64,000 nucleotides of DNA from Mesorhizobium sp. M1D.F.Ca.ET.043.01.1.1 (lineage in GTDB: Bacteria > Pseudomonadota > Alphaproteobacteria > Rhizobiales > Rhizobiaceae), in the NCBI RefSeq assembly GCF_003952385.1, contig NZ_CP034444.1:62001-126000 (forward strand), read 5' to 3'. A model generated the notes under the pieces. That model saw only the letters and a list, made by a program, of their open reading frames with translations. It had not been told where the DNA came from and ran no database searches. The translations under genes and the position numbers were made by a program. Within the stretch, counting starts at the first letter, position 1; each line of letters opens with the position of its first letter. Positions 1 through 9,482 of this stretch are shown here, in pieces.

Positions 1-15
1 GCGGAGAAAGCCGGC

Positions 16-1080
16 ATGAGCTCGCCTTTGGTCGACATCCGCAACGTCTCGCATCGCTTCGGCCAGCTCCCGGTGCTGAAGAACGTCTCGCTCGCCATCG
101 AGCCCGGCAGCTACACGATCCTGCTCGGGCCGTCCGGCTCCGGCAAGACAACGCTGCTTTCGATCCTTGGCGGTTTCGTCACGCCCAGCGAAGGCAATGT
201 GTTCATCCGCGGCCAGGACTGCACATTCGTGCCGCCGGCGAAGCGCCCGACAACGACGGTGTTCCAGGACTATGCGCTGTTTCCGCATATGAGCGTCGGC
301 GCCAATGTCGGCTTCGGGCTCAGGATGCAGGGCGTCGACGGTGTGACGCGGGCAGCCAAGGCGCGCGAGGCGCTGGCTCTCGTCGGGCTGGCGGCGGCCT
401 TCGACAAGAAGCCGCATCAGCTCTCCGGCGGCCAGCGGCAGCGCGTGGCGCTGGCCCGCGCCCTGGTTATAGAACCGGCTGTGCTGCTGCTCGACGAGCC
501 GCTCGGCGCGCTGGACCTCAAGCTACGCCGGCAGATGCAGGACGAGCTGAAGGCGATCCAGAAGCGCGTCGGCACCGCCTTCGTCCATGTCACCCACGAC
601 CAGGAAGAAGCGATGGCGCTGGCCGACCATTGCGTGGTGATGAATGACGGGCGCATCGAGGACGAAGGCCCGCCCGAGCGCGTCTATGCGCGGCCGAAGA
701 CACGCTTCTCGGCCACTTTCATGGGCGAGAGCACGATCCTTGCCGGCAAGGCCGGCGATTCCGGGGATGGGCGCGCCACGGTCACGACTGAGATCGGCCC
801 GATATCCCTGGCCTGCACGTCGCCGGCCGGCGCGGCTCTGGCGCTCGCCATCCGGCCCGAGCACCTTGTCCTTGGCGATGCCGAAGGCGATGTCTCGCTT
901 GGCACCGCCAGGATCAGCGACGTAGTCTTCCAGGGAAGCTTCAAGCGCGTGCTGGCCGTCTCGGTCCAGGACCCGGCGCTGCAGTTCATCGCCAAGGCGC
1001 CGGCATCGGCCGCCGTCCAGGCAGGCGACACAACAGCGGTTTCATGCAACGCTCAAGACATCATCCTGCTGGCGGACTGA
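16..1080 (+). CDS. ABC transporter ATP-binding protein (PotA/FbpC type)
   Basis: This is the ATPase of an ABC importer, probably for polyamines, iron or a similar small solute; it hydrolyses ATP at the inner face of the membrane. The 354 residues hold Walker A GPSGSGKT (38-45), the signature LSGGQ (136-140), Walker B LLLDEP (157-162) and the switch histidine in HVTHD (about 194). A C-terminal TOBE-like region (about 240-354) matches the PotA/CysA/FbpC group. The ATG overlaps a TGA at 17-19 as ATGA, so a co-transcribed gene, probably a permease, likely ends at the window edge. The hydrolase at 1085 follows after 4 bases. The substrate cannot be read from this gene alone. Confidence 0.93.
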   Translation: MSSPLVDIRNVSHRFGQLPVLKNVSLAIEPGSYTILLGPSGSGKTTLLSILGGFVTPSEGNVFIRGQDCTFVPPAKRPTTTVFQDYALFPHMSVGANVGFGLRMQGVDGVTRAAKAREALALVGLAAAFDKKPHQLSGGQRQRVALARALVIEPAVLLLDEPLGALDLKLRRQMQDELKAIQKRVGTAFVHVTHDQEEAMALADHCVVMNDGRIEDEGPPERVYARPKTRFSATFMGESTILAGKAGDSGDGRATVTTEIGPISLACTSPAGAALALAIRPEHLVLGDAEGDVSLGTARISDVVFQGSFKRVLAVSVQDPALQFIAKAPASAAVQAGDTTAVSCNAQDIILLAD

Positions 1081-1084
1081 GCAA

Positions 1085-1846
1085 ATGGGCATGCTTCCGG
1101 TTATCGAGGCTCCGGACTGGTACGAGACCATCCGCATGGGCGAGGACGTCACGCTCATCCACGAGCCGTGGATAAAACCGTTCTTCCGCTGCAACATCTG
1201 GCATGTGCGTGGCCGCGACCGCGATCTTCTGTTCGACAGCGGCCTCGGCCATTTCAGCCTGCGCCGTCACGTGCCGCTGGTCACCGGGCGAAAGCTCGTC
1301 TGCGTCGCCAGCCATACGCATTTCGATCACATCGGCTGCCACCACGAATTTGCGGACCGCTGCGTGCATAAAGCCGAGGCGGAAATCCTCGCCGATCCGC
1401 GCAATGAATGGACGGTCGCCGACCGCTATGCCAACGAGGAGATGTTCGACGGGATTCCCGAGGGCTGGGACTCGGCGCGCTACCACATCCTGCCCGCGCC
1501 TGCCGACCGGCTGCTCGGGCATGGAGACGTGGTCGATCTTGGCGATCGTGCCTTCGAGGTCATCCATACGCCTGGCCACTCACCGGGCGGCATCGCGCTC
1601 TACGAGAAGAAGACCGGCATCCTGCTGTCCGGCGACATCGTCTATGACGGGCCGCTGATCGACGACGTCTACCACTCCGATATCGACGATTATGTGGAGA
1701 CGCTGCTTGCCATGCGCGACATCGACGTGTCGGTCGTGCATGGCGGCCATTTTCCGAGCTTCGGCAAGGTGCGCTACCGCCAGCTCATCGACGAGTATCT
1801 GGCGCAGAAGCGCGAGGCCGGCTGCCACCTGCAGCCGAGCCGCTGA
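1085..1846 (+). CDS. MBL-fold metallo-hydrolase
   Basis: A 253-residue metallo-beta-lactamase-fold hydrolase. The dinuclear metal site is complete: HTHFDH (77-82), HTPGH (161-165), the aspartate in SGDIVYD (about 184) and the histidine in HGGH (about 222). There is no signal peptide, so it should be cytosolic. The architecture fits small-molecule thioester or lactone hydrolases of the glyoxalase II/lactonase branch, but the substrate is not evident. It starts 4 bases after the ABC ATPase gene, so the two are very probably one operon and the hydrolase may process the imported compound (inference). Confidence 0.88.
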   Translation: MGMLPVIEAPDWYETIRMGEDVTLIHEPWIKPFFRCNIWHVRGRDRDLLFDSGLGHFSLRRHVPLVTGRKLVCVASHTHFDHIGCHHEFADRCVHKAEAEILADPRNEWTVADRYANEEMFDGIPEGWDSARYHILPAPADRLLGHGDVVDLGDRAFEVIHTPGHSPGGIALYEKKTGILLSGDIVYDGPLIDDVYHSDIDDYVETLLAMRDIDVSVVHGGHFPSFGKVRYRQLIDEYLAQKREAGCHLQPSR

Positions 1847-1861
1847 GGCGACGGGGTCGGC

Positions 1862-2020
1862 TTAAAGCGCCCTTTGCGGACAAGGCGTTCCGGCGGCATC
1901 GCCGCAGCGGGAGACCGTGGGCTGCGGCCGCTGGCTCATCTCTTCCGAATGACGCACCAATTCGGCGAACATGAGAGCGAAACTTCCCATCATCAGGAAG
2001 ACTATGATCAGACGCGTCAC
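1862..2020 (-). CDS. small single-pass membrane protein (hypothetical)
   Basis: A possible 52-residue protein starting at a GTG. It has one strongly hydrophobic segment (LIIVFLMMGSFALMFAELV, near the N terminus) followed by a charged, cysteine-containing tail. A longer version from a GTG at 2068 is possible, but its extra residues look non-coding. The gene ends 15 bases from the convergent MBL-fold gene. No strong ribosome binding site is visible. The transmembrane character is seen; that the gene is real is inferred. Confidence 0.4.
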   Translation of the reverse strand: MTRLIIVFLMMGSFALMFAELVRHSEEMSQRPQPTVSRCGDAAGTPCPQRAL

Positions 2021-2279
2021 AGGCAATAGACAGGTCTCTCGACTGGCTAGCCCCCGCCACCCATCCACTGCCGGCTAACATGATCGATCCGGCTTTACGA
2101 GTGCTTAAGCTTCGTCTTAACCATTGCGGTCATCACATTCGTTGCATAGCTGTCACGAAGCGCGAGCGCCGTTCCTTGGCCGCTTGGTACGGCACGCCGC
2201 CCTTTGCAGATGCGGGCGGCGCATGCTACGCCGTCGCCGGCGCGACCCGACAGGCGGTAGCGGTCGCCGTTCGGGACCC

Positions 2280-3053
2280 ATGAGCAAAGAAGCCAGCCGT
2301 TTCGCCTTCGTCTCTTCCGACACCGACGACGCCCGCGCGGCGCGGGAGACCCTGTCGGCGCGCTACGGGCAAATACCTGTTGCCGAGGCGGAGATCGTCA
2401 TTGCGCTCGGCGGCGACGGATTCCTGCTGCAGACGCTGCGCGACACGATGAGCACGGGCAAGAAGGTCTACGGGATGAACCGTGGCACCATCGGCTTCCT
2501 GATGAACGAATATCGCGCCGGCGGCCTCGAGGAGCGCATCTCGAGAGCGGTATCCGAGACGATCCGCCCGCTGGAGATGCAGGCGGTGACCCATGAGGGC
2601 GAAACGGTCTCGGCGCTCGCGATCAATGAAGTGGCGCTTTGGCGCCAGTCCTATCAGACGGCCAAAATCCGCATCACCGTCGACGAGCAGGTGCGGCTGG
2701 AGGAGCTGAACTGCGACGGCGTGATGATCGCGACGCCGGCCGGTTCGACCGCCTACAATCTGTCGGCGCACGGGCCGATCCTGCCGCTCGACGCGCCGCT
2801 TCTGGCGCTGACGCCGGTGAGCCCCTTCCGGCCCCGGCGCTGGCGTGGCGCGCTGCTGTCCAACAAAGCGACCGTGCGCTTCGACATATTGGAGTCGGAA
2901 AAGCGCCCGGTCAACGCCGCCGCCGACCATACCGAGGTCAAGGCGATTGCCTCGGTCACGGTGCGGGAATCGCCGACGGCGACGGCGACGCTGCTGTTCG
3001 ACCCCAATCATTCATGGAACGAGCGTATTCTTGCCGAGCAATTCCGCTATTGA
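2280..3053 (+). CDS. nadK: NAD kinase
   Basis: This enzyme phosphorylates NAD to NADP in the cytosol. The 257 residues carry the diagnostic GGDG loop (44-47, in ALGGDGFLL), the NE of the substrate site (AINEVAL, about 117) and the TPAGSTAYNLSAHGP motif (about 152-166). The length is typical for the alphaproteobacterial form. The frame is open further upstream, but the similarity begins at this ATG and the upstream codons look non-coding. No operon partner is evident; the helicase downstream has its own promoter-like sequence. Confidence 0.95.
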   Translation: MSKEASRFAFVSSDTDDARAARETLSARYGQIPVAEAEIVIALGGDGFLLQTLRDTMSTGKKVYGMNRGTIGFLMNEYRAGGLEERISRAVSETIRPLEMQAVTHEGETVSALAINEVALWRQSYQTAKIRITVDEQVRLEELNCDGVMIATPAGSTAYNLSAHGPILPLDAPLLALTPVSPFRPRRWRGALLSNKATVRFDILESEKRPVNAAADHTEVKAIASVTVRESPTATATLLFDPNHSWNERILAEQFRY

Positions 3054-3134
3054 GCCGTCGCAAGGAGAATGACACCGATTAAGCGTCCCGATTAAGGTTA
3101 GTCTTCACAATTGCCGGATTTCCGGCCGTTTGTG

Positions 3135-3163
3135 TTGACAAATCGCGGACTTGCGCCTAACTG
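3135..3163 (+). promoter_or_regulatory. sigma-70-type promoter of the RNA helicase gene
   Basis: TTGACA at 3135-3140 is a perfect -35 box. It is followed by a 17-base spacer and TAACTG at 3158-3163 as a weak -10. It lies downstream of the far upstream start possible for the helicase frame, which supports the TTG start at 3246. Confidence 0.55.
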
Positions 3164-3195
3164 CAACCGCGATCTCGCAGGCGCCCGGCGCTTGC

Positions 3196-3218
3196 CGCAA
3201 CGTGTGTTGCGATTTTTT
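3196..3218 (+). promoter_or_regulatory. terminator-like hairpin in the helicase leader (possible attenuator)
   Basis: CGCAAC (3196-3201), a GTGT loop and GTTGCG (3206-3211) form a 6-bp stem followed by ATTTTTT. It sits between the promoter and the start codon, so it could stop transcription within the leader. The short stem makes this tentative. Confidence 0.4.
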
Positions 3219-3245
3219 CCCGAACCAGCCAAAGACAGCCATCAC

Positions 3246-4805
<1,560 letters not shown>

Positions 4806-4833
4806 CCTTCATACAACGTCGGCAGAAACGAAG

Positions 4834-4858
4834 ACGGCCCCAAATGGGGCCGTTTCTT
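4834..4858 (+). terminator. intrinsic terminator after the helicase
   Basis: ACGGCCCC (4834-4841), loop AAAT and GGGGCCGT (4846-4853), followed by TTCTTT. It lies between convergent genes, so it may serve both strands. Confidence 0.8.
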
Positions 4859-4918
4859 TGCTATCGCTTCGCTTGAAGGATTCAGCCAAGCACTTTTCCC
4901 GGATTGTGCCGCTGCCGC

Positions 4919-5527
4919 TTACATCGGTCCCGGCATCATCTTGGTCGGTTTCTCCAGCATCGGGAACTCGGCCTTGTTGCATTTCACCTTCGGGTTCGTC
5001 GGACTGAACATGCCGTTCGGATTGTCGCTGAACAGCCAGGCGTGAAGGTCGTAGTGCACGAATTCCTTCGGGATCAGCGGATAGTGCCCCTCCATCGGCC
5101 CCATGAATTTCTGGCCAAATAGCGTAGGGACTTCCTTGACGTCCGGCGTCAGCGGCACCAGCCATTCCACCCCGACCAGCTTCAGGCCTTTCTTGGTCGG
5201 CTCGTAGATAAGGACGTTGGGTTTCATCGGGTCGAGCTTCTTGCCGATACTTGGGACGTTGACGAAATGGACGCCCATTGCGCCCTTCGGATAGTCCATC
5301 GTGCCCGGTATCTTCTCGCCGCTGTAATAGACGCAGCCTTCGGTCGACAGATAGAGGTCCCGCAAAGCGGCCGTGTAATCCTCATATTTGGCAAGCGATT
5401 TCTTCAGAGCCTCGATGTCGGCCTTGTTGGCGTCCTCGGCCTGAGCGGTGGCGCCGCCAAGCCACGCACCCAAAAGACCGGTCAAAACGAGGGCGCCGCA
5501 GCGCCTAAGGCGAGCCATTCTTGTCAT
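4919..5527 (-). CDS. secreted protein of unknown function
   Basis: A 202-residue protein with a clear signal peptide (Arg-rich start, then a hydrophobic stretch ending near ATAQA, about 25-30), so it is probably periplasmic. The mature part has a predicted helix, two cysteines (in STEGCVYY and KVKCNKAEF) and a repeated W-L motif region (EWLVPL, HAWLFSDNPNGMF). I recall similar unnamed proteins in rhizobia, sometimes near respiratory genes, but no function can be assigned. The ATG is preceded by GGGAGG at good spacing. An inverted repeat at 5537-5553 overlaps that ribosome binding site. It converges on the helicase gene. Confidence 0.8.
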   Translation of the reverse strand: MTRMARLRRCGALVLTGLLGAWLGGATAQAEDANKADIEALKKSLAKYEDYTAALRDLYLSTEGCVYYSGEKIPGTMDYPKGAMGVHFVNVPSIGKKLDPMKPNVLIYEPTKKGLKLVGVEWLVPLTPDVKEVPTLFGQKFMGPMEGHYPLIPKEFVHYDLHAWLFSDNPNGMFSPTNPKVKCNKAEFPMLEKPTKMMPGPM

Positions 5528-5536
5528 GCATTCCTC

Positions 5537-5553
5537 CCAGATTTCTAATCTGG
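5537..5553 (-). promoter_or_regulatory. inverted repeat overlapping the ribosome binding site of the gene at 4919-5527
   Basis: CCAGATT (5537-5543), a 3-base centre and AATCTGG (5547-5553) form a perfect palindrome. On the minus strand its end runs into the GGGAGG Shine-Dalgarno, so the hairpin could hide it, or the site could be an operator. Confidence 0.4.
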
Positions 5554-5716
5554 CCGTGCAAGACCGAGGCGGAAAAAATGTTGATTGCGCGGCCGGTTAC
5601 CGCCTCATCCCCTCTGGAACAGCTTCGATGCTAGTCCTTTCCAGGACTCCGGGAAAGTATCAATTAGAGCAAGCTAATGGCCTAAGACTTTTGACCTAAA
5701 TTGGGATCGCGCAAAC

Positions 5717-5745
5717 AAAAACGGCCCCGCACGGGGCCGTTTTGC
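5717..5745 (-). terminator. intrinsic terminator after the OmpA-family lipoprotein gene
   Basis: On the minus strand ACGGCCCCG pairs with CGGGGCCGT (5721-5740) and is followed by TTTTTGTTT. It lies 20 bases past the stop codon at 5767. Confidence 0.8.
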
Positions 5746-5766
5746 TTAGCTGCGAGTGGTTTTCTC

Positions 5767-6417
5767 TCAGGTGAGCGGCGAAAGCTGGATCTCGACGCGC
5801 CGGTTCTGGGCGCGGCCCTGAGTAGTCGCGTTGGACGCGATCGGGCGCGTCTTGCCGAAGCCGGTGACGGCGAAGCGGCGCGAATCGACGCCCTGGCCGG
5901 ACAGGTAGTTGGCGACGGCCAGCGCGCGGCGCTGCGAAAGGTCGAAATTGTGCTCGTCGCCGCCGGTCGAGTCGGTGTGGCCGAAGACGTCGACCGTGGT
6001 CTGGCGGAACTTGTTCAACACCAGCGCCACCGAGTTCAGCACCGGGTAGAAGCCCGGCTTCACCGCGTCCTGGTCGACGTTGAAGGTGATGTCGGACGGC
6101 ATGTTGAGAATGATCTGGTCGCCGCTGCGGGTGACGCTGACGCCGGTGCCCTGCAGCTGACGGCGCAGCTCGGCCTCGTTCTGGTCCATCGTCGCGCCGA
6201 TCGCGCCGCCGGCAAGCGCGCCGATGCCTGCGCCGATCAGCGCGTTGCGGCGGTCATTGCCGCCGGCCAGCAGACCAAGGCTGGCACCCGCCAGAGCACC
6301 AAGGCCGGCGCCGGCCGCAGTGTTGGAGATCTTCTGGTCGCCGGTATACGGATCGGTGGTGGTGCAGGCGCTCACGAGCACAGCCGTCGCCACGACGACG
6401 AGCACGGTTTTCTTCAT
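5767..6417 (-). CDS. OmpA-family outer-membrane lipoprotein (glycine-zipper plus OmpA domain)
   Basis: A 216-residue envelope protein predicted to sit in the outer membrane and bind peptidoglycan. It begins with a lipoprotein signal (MKKTVLVVVATAVLVSAC, lipobox VSAC with the modified cysteine at about 18). Next come glycine-rich segments (about 35-75, GAGLGALAGASLGLLAG and GAGIGALAGGAIG) of glycine-zipper type, then an OmpA C-terminal domain (about 100-215) with FGHTDSTGG, NFDLSQRRALAVANYL and NRRVEI. This matches the YiaD group. GGAGAGGG lies just upstream of this ATG, which fixes the start over a TTG 18 bases earlier. It has its own terminator. Confidence 0.92.
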   Translation of the reverse strand: MKKTVLVVVATAVLVSACTTTDPYTGDQKISNTAAGAGLGALAGASLGLLAGGNDRRNALIGAGIGALAGGAIGATMDQNEAELRRQLQGTGVSVTRSGDQIILNMPSDITFNVDQDAVKPGFYPVLNSVALVLNKFRQTTVDVFGHTDSTGGDEHNFDLSQRRALAVANYLSGQGVDSRRFAVTGFGKTRPIASNATTQGRAQNRRVEIQLSPLT

Positions 6418-6575
6418 AAGGTGGTCCCTCTCCAATTCACGGCCTGTGCCGTGCCAAATCAGCCCTTCCGGACGCCTTGTAGCATGAAATGCGGCGAAAA
6501 GCGGAACAGGAAAGCGGCCGAGAATGCTTTACCGGCGATCCATCAACGCGCCTTTGCGCCAAGCAATCGTTCCGC

Positions 6576-6944
6576 CTACCAAAGGTTCTTGCCGTCGATG
6601 ACCACGACCTCAACCTTGTCGAGATCGAAATCGTCGAACAGGCGGGAGTTGACGCTGATCTTCGGGTTATCGAAGTCGGGCTTGCCGGTCGACCAATCCG
6701 GCGTTTCGGTGAAGGTGCCGCAGCCGCATGTGGCGCAGAACCCGTGTTTGACGGTTTTTGAGCCCCATTGGTAGAACGAGATGTTCTCAGGTGGGCTGGT
6801 GAGCTTGAATTGCGAGGGAACGTAGTATGCCCAAAGCGAGCCACGCTTCGAGCAGAAGGAGCATGTGCAACGCGTCACCGTCTGTGGCGCTTCGGCGACC
6901 TCGAATGTGGTCGCATTGCAGTGGCAGCTTCCCTTGATCGCCAT
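6576..6944 (-). CDS. GFA family protein (CENP-V/Gfa zinc fold)
   Basis: A 122-residue zinc-binding protein of the glutathione-dependent formaldehyde-activating enzyme (GFA/CENP-V) fold. Visible metal-binding cysteines are CHC (GSCHC, residues 6-8), CTCSFC (about 26-31) and CATCGCG (about 68-74). Members are numerous and most have unproven activity, so a formaldehyde-glutathione role should not be assumed. The ATG at 6944 follows GGAGG at 6 bases and begins directly with MAIKGSCHC, so the longer upstream frame is rejected. Two more GFA genes occur in the window (7758-8183 and 54268-54723). Confidence 0.88.
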   Translation of the reverse strand: MAIKGSCHCNATTFEVAEAPQTVTRCTCSFCSKRGSLWAYYVPSQFKLTSPPENISFYQWGSKTVKHGFCATCGCGTFTETPDWSTGKPDFDNPKISVNSRLFDDFDLDKVEVVVIDGKNLW

Positions 6945-7081
6945 GACTGTCCTCCATTGCCCGCCGCCCCTCCCCGAATATGCTGGCGGCAAGGCAACAT
7001 AAAGATGCAGTCCTGACAACTGCCGTCAGTGGCTCTTCATCCATTGCTGACTCTGCTAGAGACTTTTCACGTCGTCCTAGT

Positions 7082-7459
7082 CTAGTAGGAGCGCGGCGGC
7101 ACGAACAAGCAGATCGTCTTGCCTGCGTCGAGACCAGCCTGGTGCGCGCACCAATGGAATTCACCGTCGGGGCTGTCCTTCACACGCTTGTCTGTCATGG
7201 GAACAACCTCCCCGGTTCCGGCAATCACATACCCTTCCGGTTTCTCAAGGACTTCACCGGTATGGGCCGTACGGCAATCATAGTTGGCGCAGCAGGCAAA
7301 CGGGTAGCTCCAGCCTTGCGGCAAGGCCGCCGTGGGTTTGGCGTCGTGTGCGAAGGCGGGCGCGGCCAGCACCATCACCGCTCCAGCAGCGAACAGGGAA
7401 AACAGGAGTCGGCCGGCCGGGCGAACGGCTCGGGCCGATCTTGACTTGGCAGCAGACAT
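7082..7459 (-). CDS. secreted cysteine-containing protein of unknown function
   Basis: A 125-residue protein with a signal peptide (RLLFSLFAAGAVMVLAAPAFA, cleavage expected after AFA at about 39). The mature part opens with His-Asp, then has CCANYDC (about 57-63), two further cysteines (HWCAHQ and KTICLF) and ends in FVPPRSY. The clustered cysteines suggest disulfides or metal binding in the periplasm. I recall similar short unnamed proteins in Rhizobiales but know no function. ATG 7459 has AAGGA upstream at about 9 bases; an ATG 24 bases earlier is less likely. Confidence 0.75.
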   Translation of the reverse strand: MSAAKSRSARAVRPAGRLLFSLFAAGAVMVLAAPAFAHDAKPTAALPQGWSYPFACCANYDCRTAHTGEVLEKPEGYVIAGTGEVVPMTDKRVKDSPDGEFHWCAHQAGLDAGKTICLFVPPRSY

Positions 7460-7757
7460 CGAAGCGTTCCTTTCGAGCATCAAGCGTTTTTTCGCTTGCC
7501 CGTTCCCGGAACGTGTCTTCCCAGTTGGCCGGATCGTCAGTCGCAGATACGCCGCGTCCGGCCATAAATGCTTCTATCCCCCAACCCGAATGCTGGGCTG
7601 ATTCCTTGGCTGGCGCAAGAAATCCGACGCTTCGGCGATGCCTCGCCTCGCGCCAGCCTTTGCCATCCAGAATCGTGCGCCGGCTCGCTTAACGCGCGGT
7701 TAGCGGCACGAGCCCGGTGCCGGACAACGGGATTCGGCTCAAGCTGGTTCCAGCCGT

Positions 7758-8183
7758 TCAGCCGGAAACATGCCCATCATACTGCGGCAGGTCGTCGGTG
7801 ATTGTGAACCATTTCGCCTTCGAGCCCACGAAGATGTGGGCGGTCGGGCGGATGCTCGGCGCGTCGACCAGCGTGCCCATCGCGACATGGACATAGGCGC
7901 CCTCGCGCACCAGCGAATAGAGCAGCGAGCCGCACTGCCCGCAATGCGCGTCGTGAGCGTTGGCGTCGCCGTAGATCAGCAATCCGTCGTCACCGGCGGT
8001 GAGACGAAACTTGTCGCGCTCGATGCCGGCGAAAGGCTTGAAGGCGGAGCCGGTAGTGCGCCGGCAGTTTGAGCAATGGCAATTGGCCGCGTAGACGAAT
8101 TCATCGGCCACCTCGTAGCGGACCTGGCCGCAGAAGCATTTTCCGGCGAGCTTATGAGGGCCTGCCCGTTCTGGATTTGCCAA
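7758..8183 (-). CDS. GFA family protein (CENP-V/Gfa zinc fold)
   Basis: A 141-residue protein of the same fold as 6576-6944 but only distantly similar to it. Zinc ligands are visible in GKCFCGQVRY (about 15-19), CHCSNCRRTTGSAF (about 35-40) and HCGQCGSLLY (about 80-85). This pattern is the classic GFA set, including the RRTTGS signature after the second cluster. Function in the cell is unproven for most members. It ends about 300 bases upstream of the gene at 7082-7459, and its start lies 39 bases downstream of the prfB stop on the same strand, so it could be co-transcribed with prfB. Confidence 0.9.
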   Translation of the reverse strand: MANPERAGPHKLAGKCFCGQVRYEVADEFVYAANCHCSNCRRTTGSAFKPFAGIERDKFRLTAGDDGLLIYGDANAHDAHCGQCGSLLYSLVREGAYVHVAMGTLVDAPSIRPTAHIFVGSKAKWFTITDDLPQYDGHVSG

Positions 8184-8221
8184 GGTCTCTCTCCCAGTCA
8201 GCCGCCACCCGCAAGAAGGTC

Positions 8222-9353
8222 TTAGTCGAGGTCCGCCACCGCCTCGCCGGCGCCGCCCTCGATGCGATGCGACAGCGAAGCCTCCATGAACTCGTCGAGG
8301 TCGCCGTCCAGCACGCTTGACGGGCTGGTGTTTTCGACGCCGGTGCGCAGATCCTTCACCAACTGATAGGGCTGCAGCACGTAAGAACGGATCTGGTGGC
8401 CCCAGCCGATGTCGCTCTTCGACGCCTCGGTGGCGTTTGCAACCGCCTCGCGCTTCTTCAACTCTTCCTCGTAGAGCCGGGAGCGCAGCATCTCCCAGGC
8501 CTTGGCCCGGTTCTTGTGCTGCGAGCGTTCGGCCTGACAGGCAACCGCGATACCGGTCGCGAGATGGGTGATGCGGACCGCCGAGTCTGTCGTGTTGACG
8601 TGCTGGCCGCCCGAGCCGGACGAACGATAGGTGTCGATGCGCACGTCGGATTCGGAAACGTTGATCTCGATCGTGTCGTCGATGACGGGATAGACCCAGA
8701 CGCTGGCGAAGGAGGTGTGGCGGCGCGCATTGCTGTCATAGGGCGAGATGCGCACCAGGCGGTGGACGCCGGATTCCGTCTTCAGCCAGCCATAAGCGTT
8801 GTGGCCCTTGATGAGCACGGTGGCCGACTTGATGCCGGCCTCTTCGCCTTCGTGGACTTCCAGCACCTCGACCTTGAAGCGGCGCCGCTCGGCCCAGCGC
8901 GTGTACATGCGCAGAAGCATCGAGGCCCAGTCCTGGCTCTCGGTACCGCCGGCGCCGGCATGGATTTCGAGATAGGTGTCGTTGGCGTCGGCTTCGCCTG
9001 AGAGCAGGGTCTCGACCTGGCGGGCCTTGGCCTCGCCTTGCATCGAACGCAGCGCCGCTTCGGCTTCGGCGATGACACCGTCGTCGCCCTCTTCCTCGCC
9101 AAGCTCGATCAGGCCGATATTGTCCTCGAGCGCCTGGGTCAGCCCTTTGACCGCCGCGATGCCCTCATCGAGGCTCTGGCGCTCCCGCATCAGCTTCTGC
9201 GCTTCCGCGGGGTCGTTCCAGAGGCTGGAGTCCTCGGCGCGCGAGTTCAGGTATTCAAGCCGCTTGATGGCCTGATCCCAGTCAAAGATGCCTCCTCAGC
9301 AGGGTTATCGCCTGCCTGATCTCGTCGACAATGTTGAGCGTTTCCGCGCGCAT
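8222..9353 (-). CDS. prfB: peptide chain release factor 2, with programmed +1 frameshift
   Basis: RF2 recognises UAA and UGA stop codons and triggers peptide release. The full protein is 376 residues in two frames: 23 codons from ATG 9353 to CTT at 9287-9285, then an in-frame UGA (9284-9282). Slipping forward one base continues as DWDQAIKRL to the stop at 8222. The site has all known parts: AGGAGG (9296-9291) three bases before CTT, then TGA C. Seen in the body: the peptidyl-hydrolysis motif GGQ (in [14 protein letters not shown]) and the codon-recognition loop, here SPY ([14 protein letters not shown]) rather than the E. coli SPF. RF2 level thus controls its own synthesis, as known in many bacteria. 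Confidence 0.96.
9281..9296 (-). promoter_or_regulatory. prfB programmed +1 frameshift signal
   Basis: On the minus strand: AGGAGG (internal Shine-Dalgarno), CAT, the slippery CTT, stop TGA and C. The arrangement matches the textbook RF2 autoregulatory site, and the protein similarity crosses the stop in the +1 frame. Confidence 0.95.
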
Positions 9354-9482
9354 GGGTCTTCGTTCTGTCCTGTTCTTCTCGGTCTTTTCGGAATAGGCGC
9401 GATACATAGGCACGGCACCGCCGCCTGTAAAGCGAAATGGCCGGCGCTGCCTGCCGGCCCATTTCCGAAATCCTGGGAAACG

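Noticed and set aside
7481..7498. CAAGCG-T6-CGCTTG inverted repeat upstream of the secreted protein gene at 7082
   Set aside because: The 6-bp stem with a T-only loop is short, has no T-run after it, and no positional link to the start or promoter could be made.
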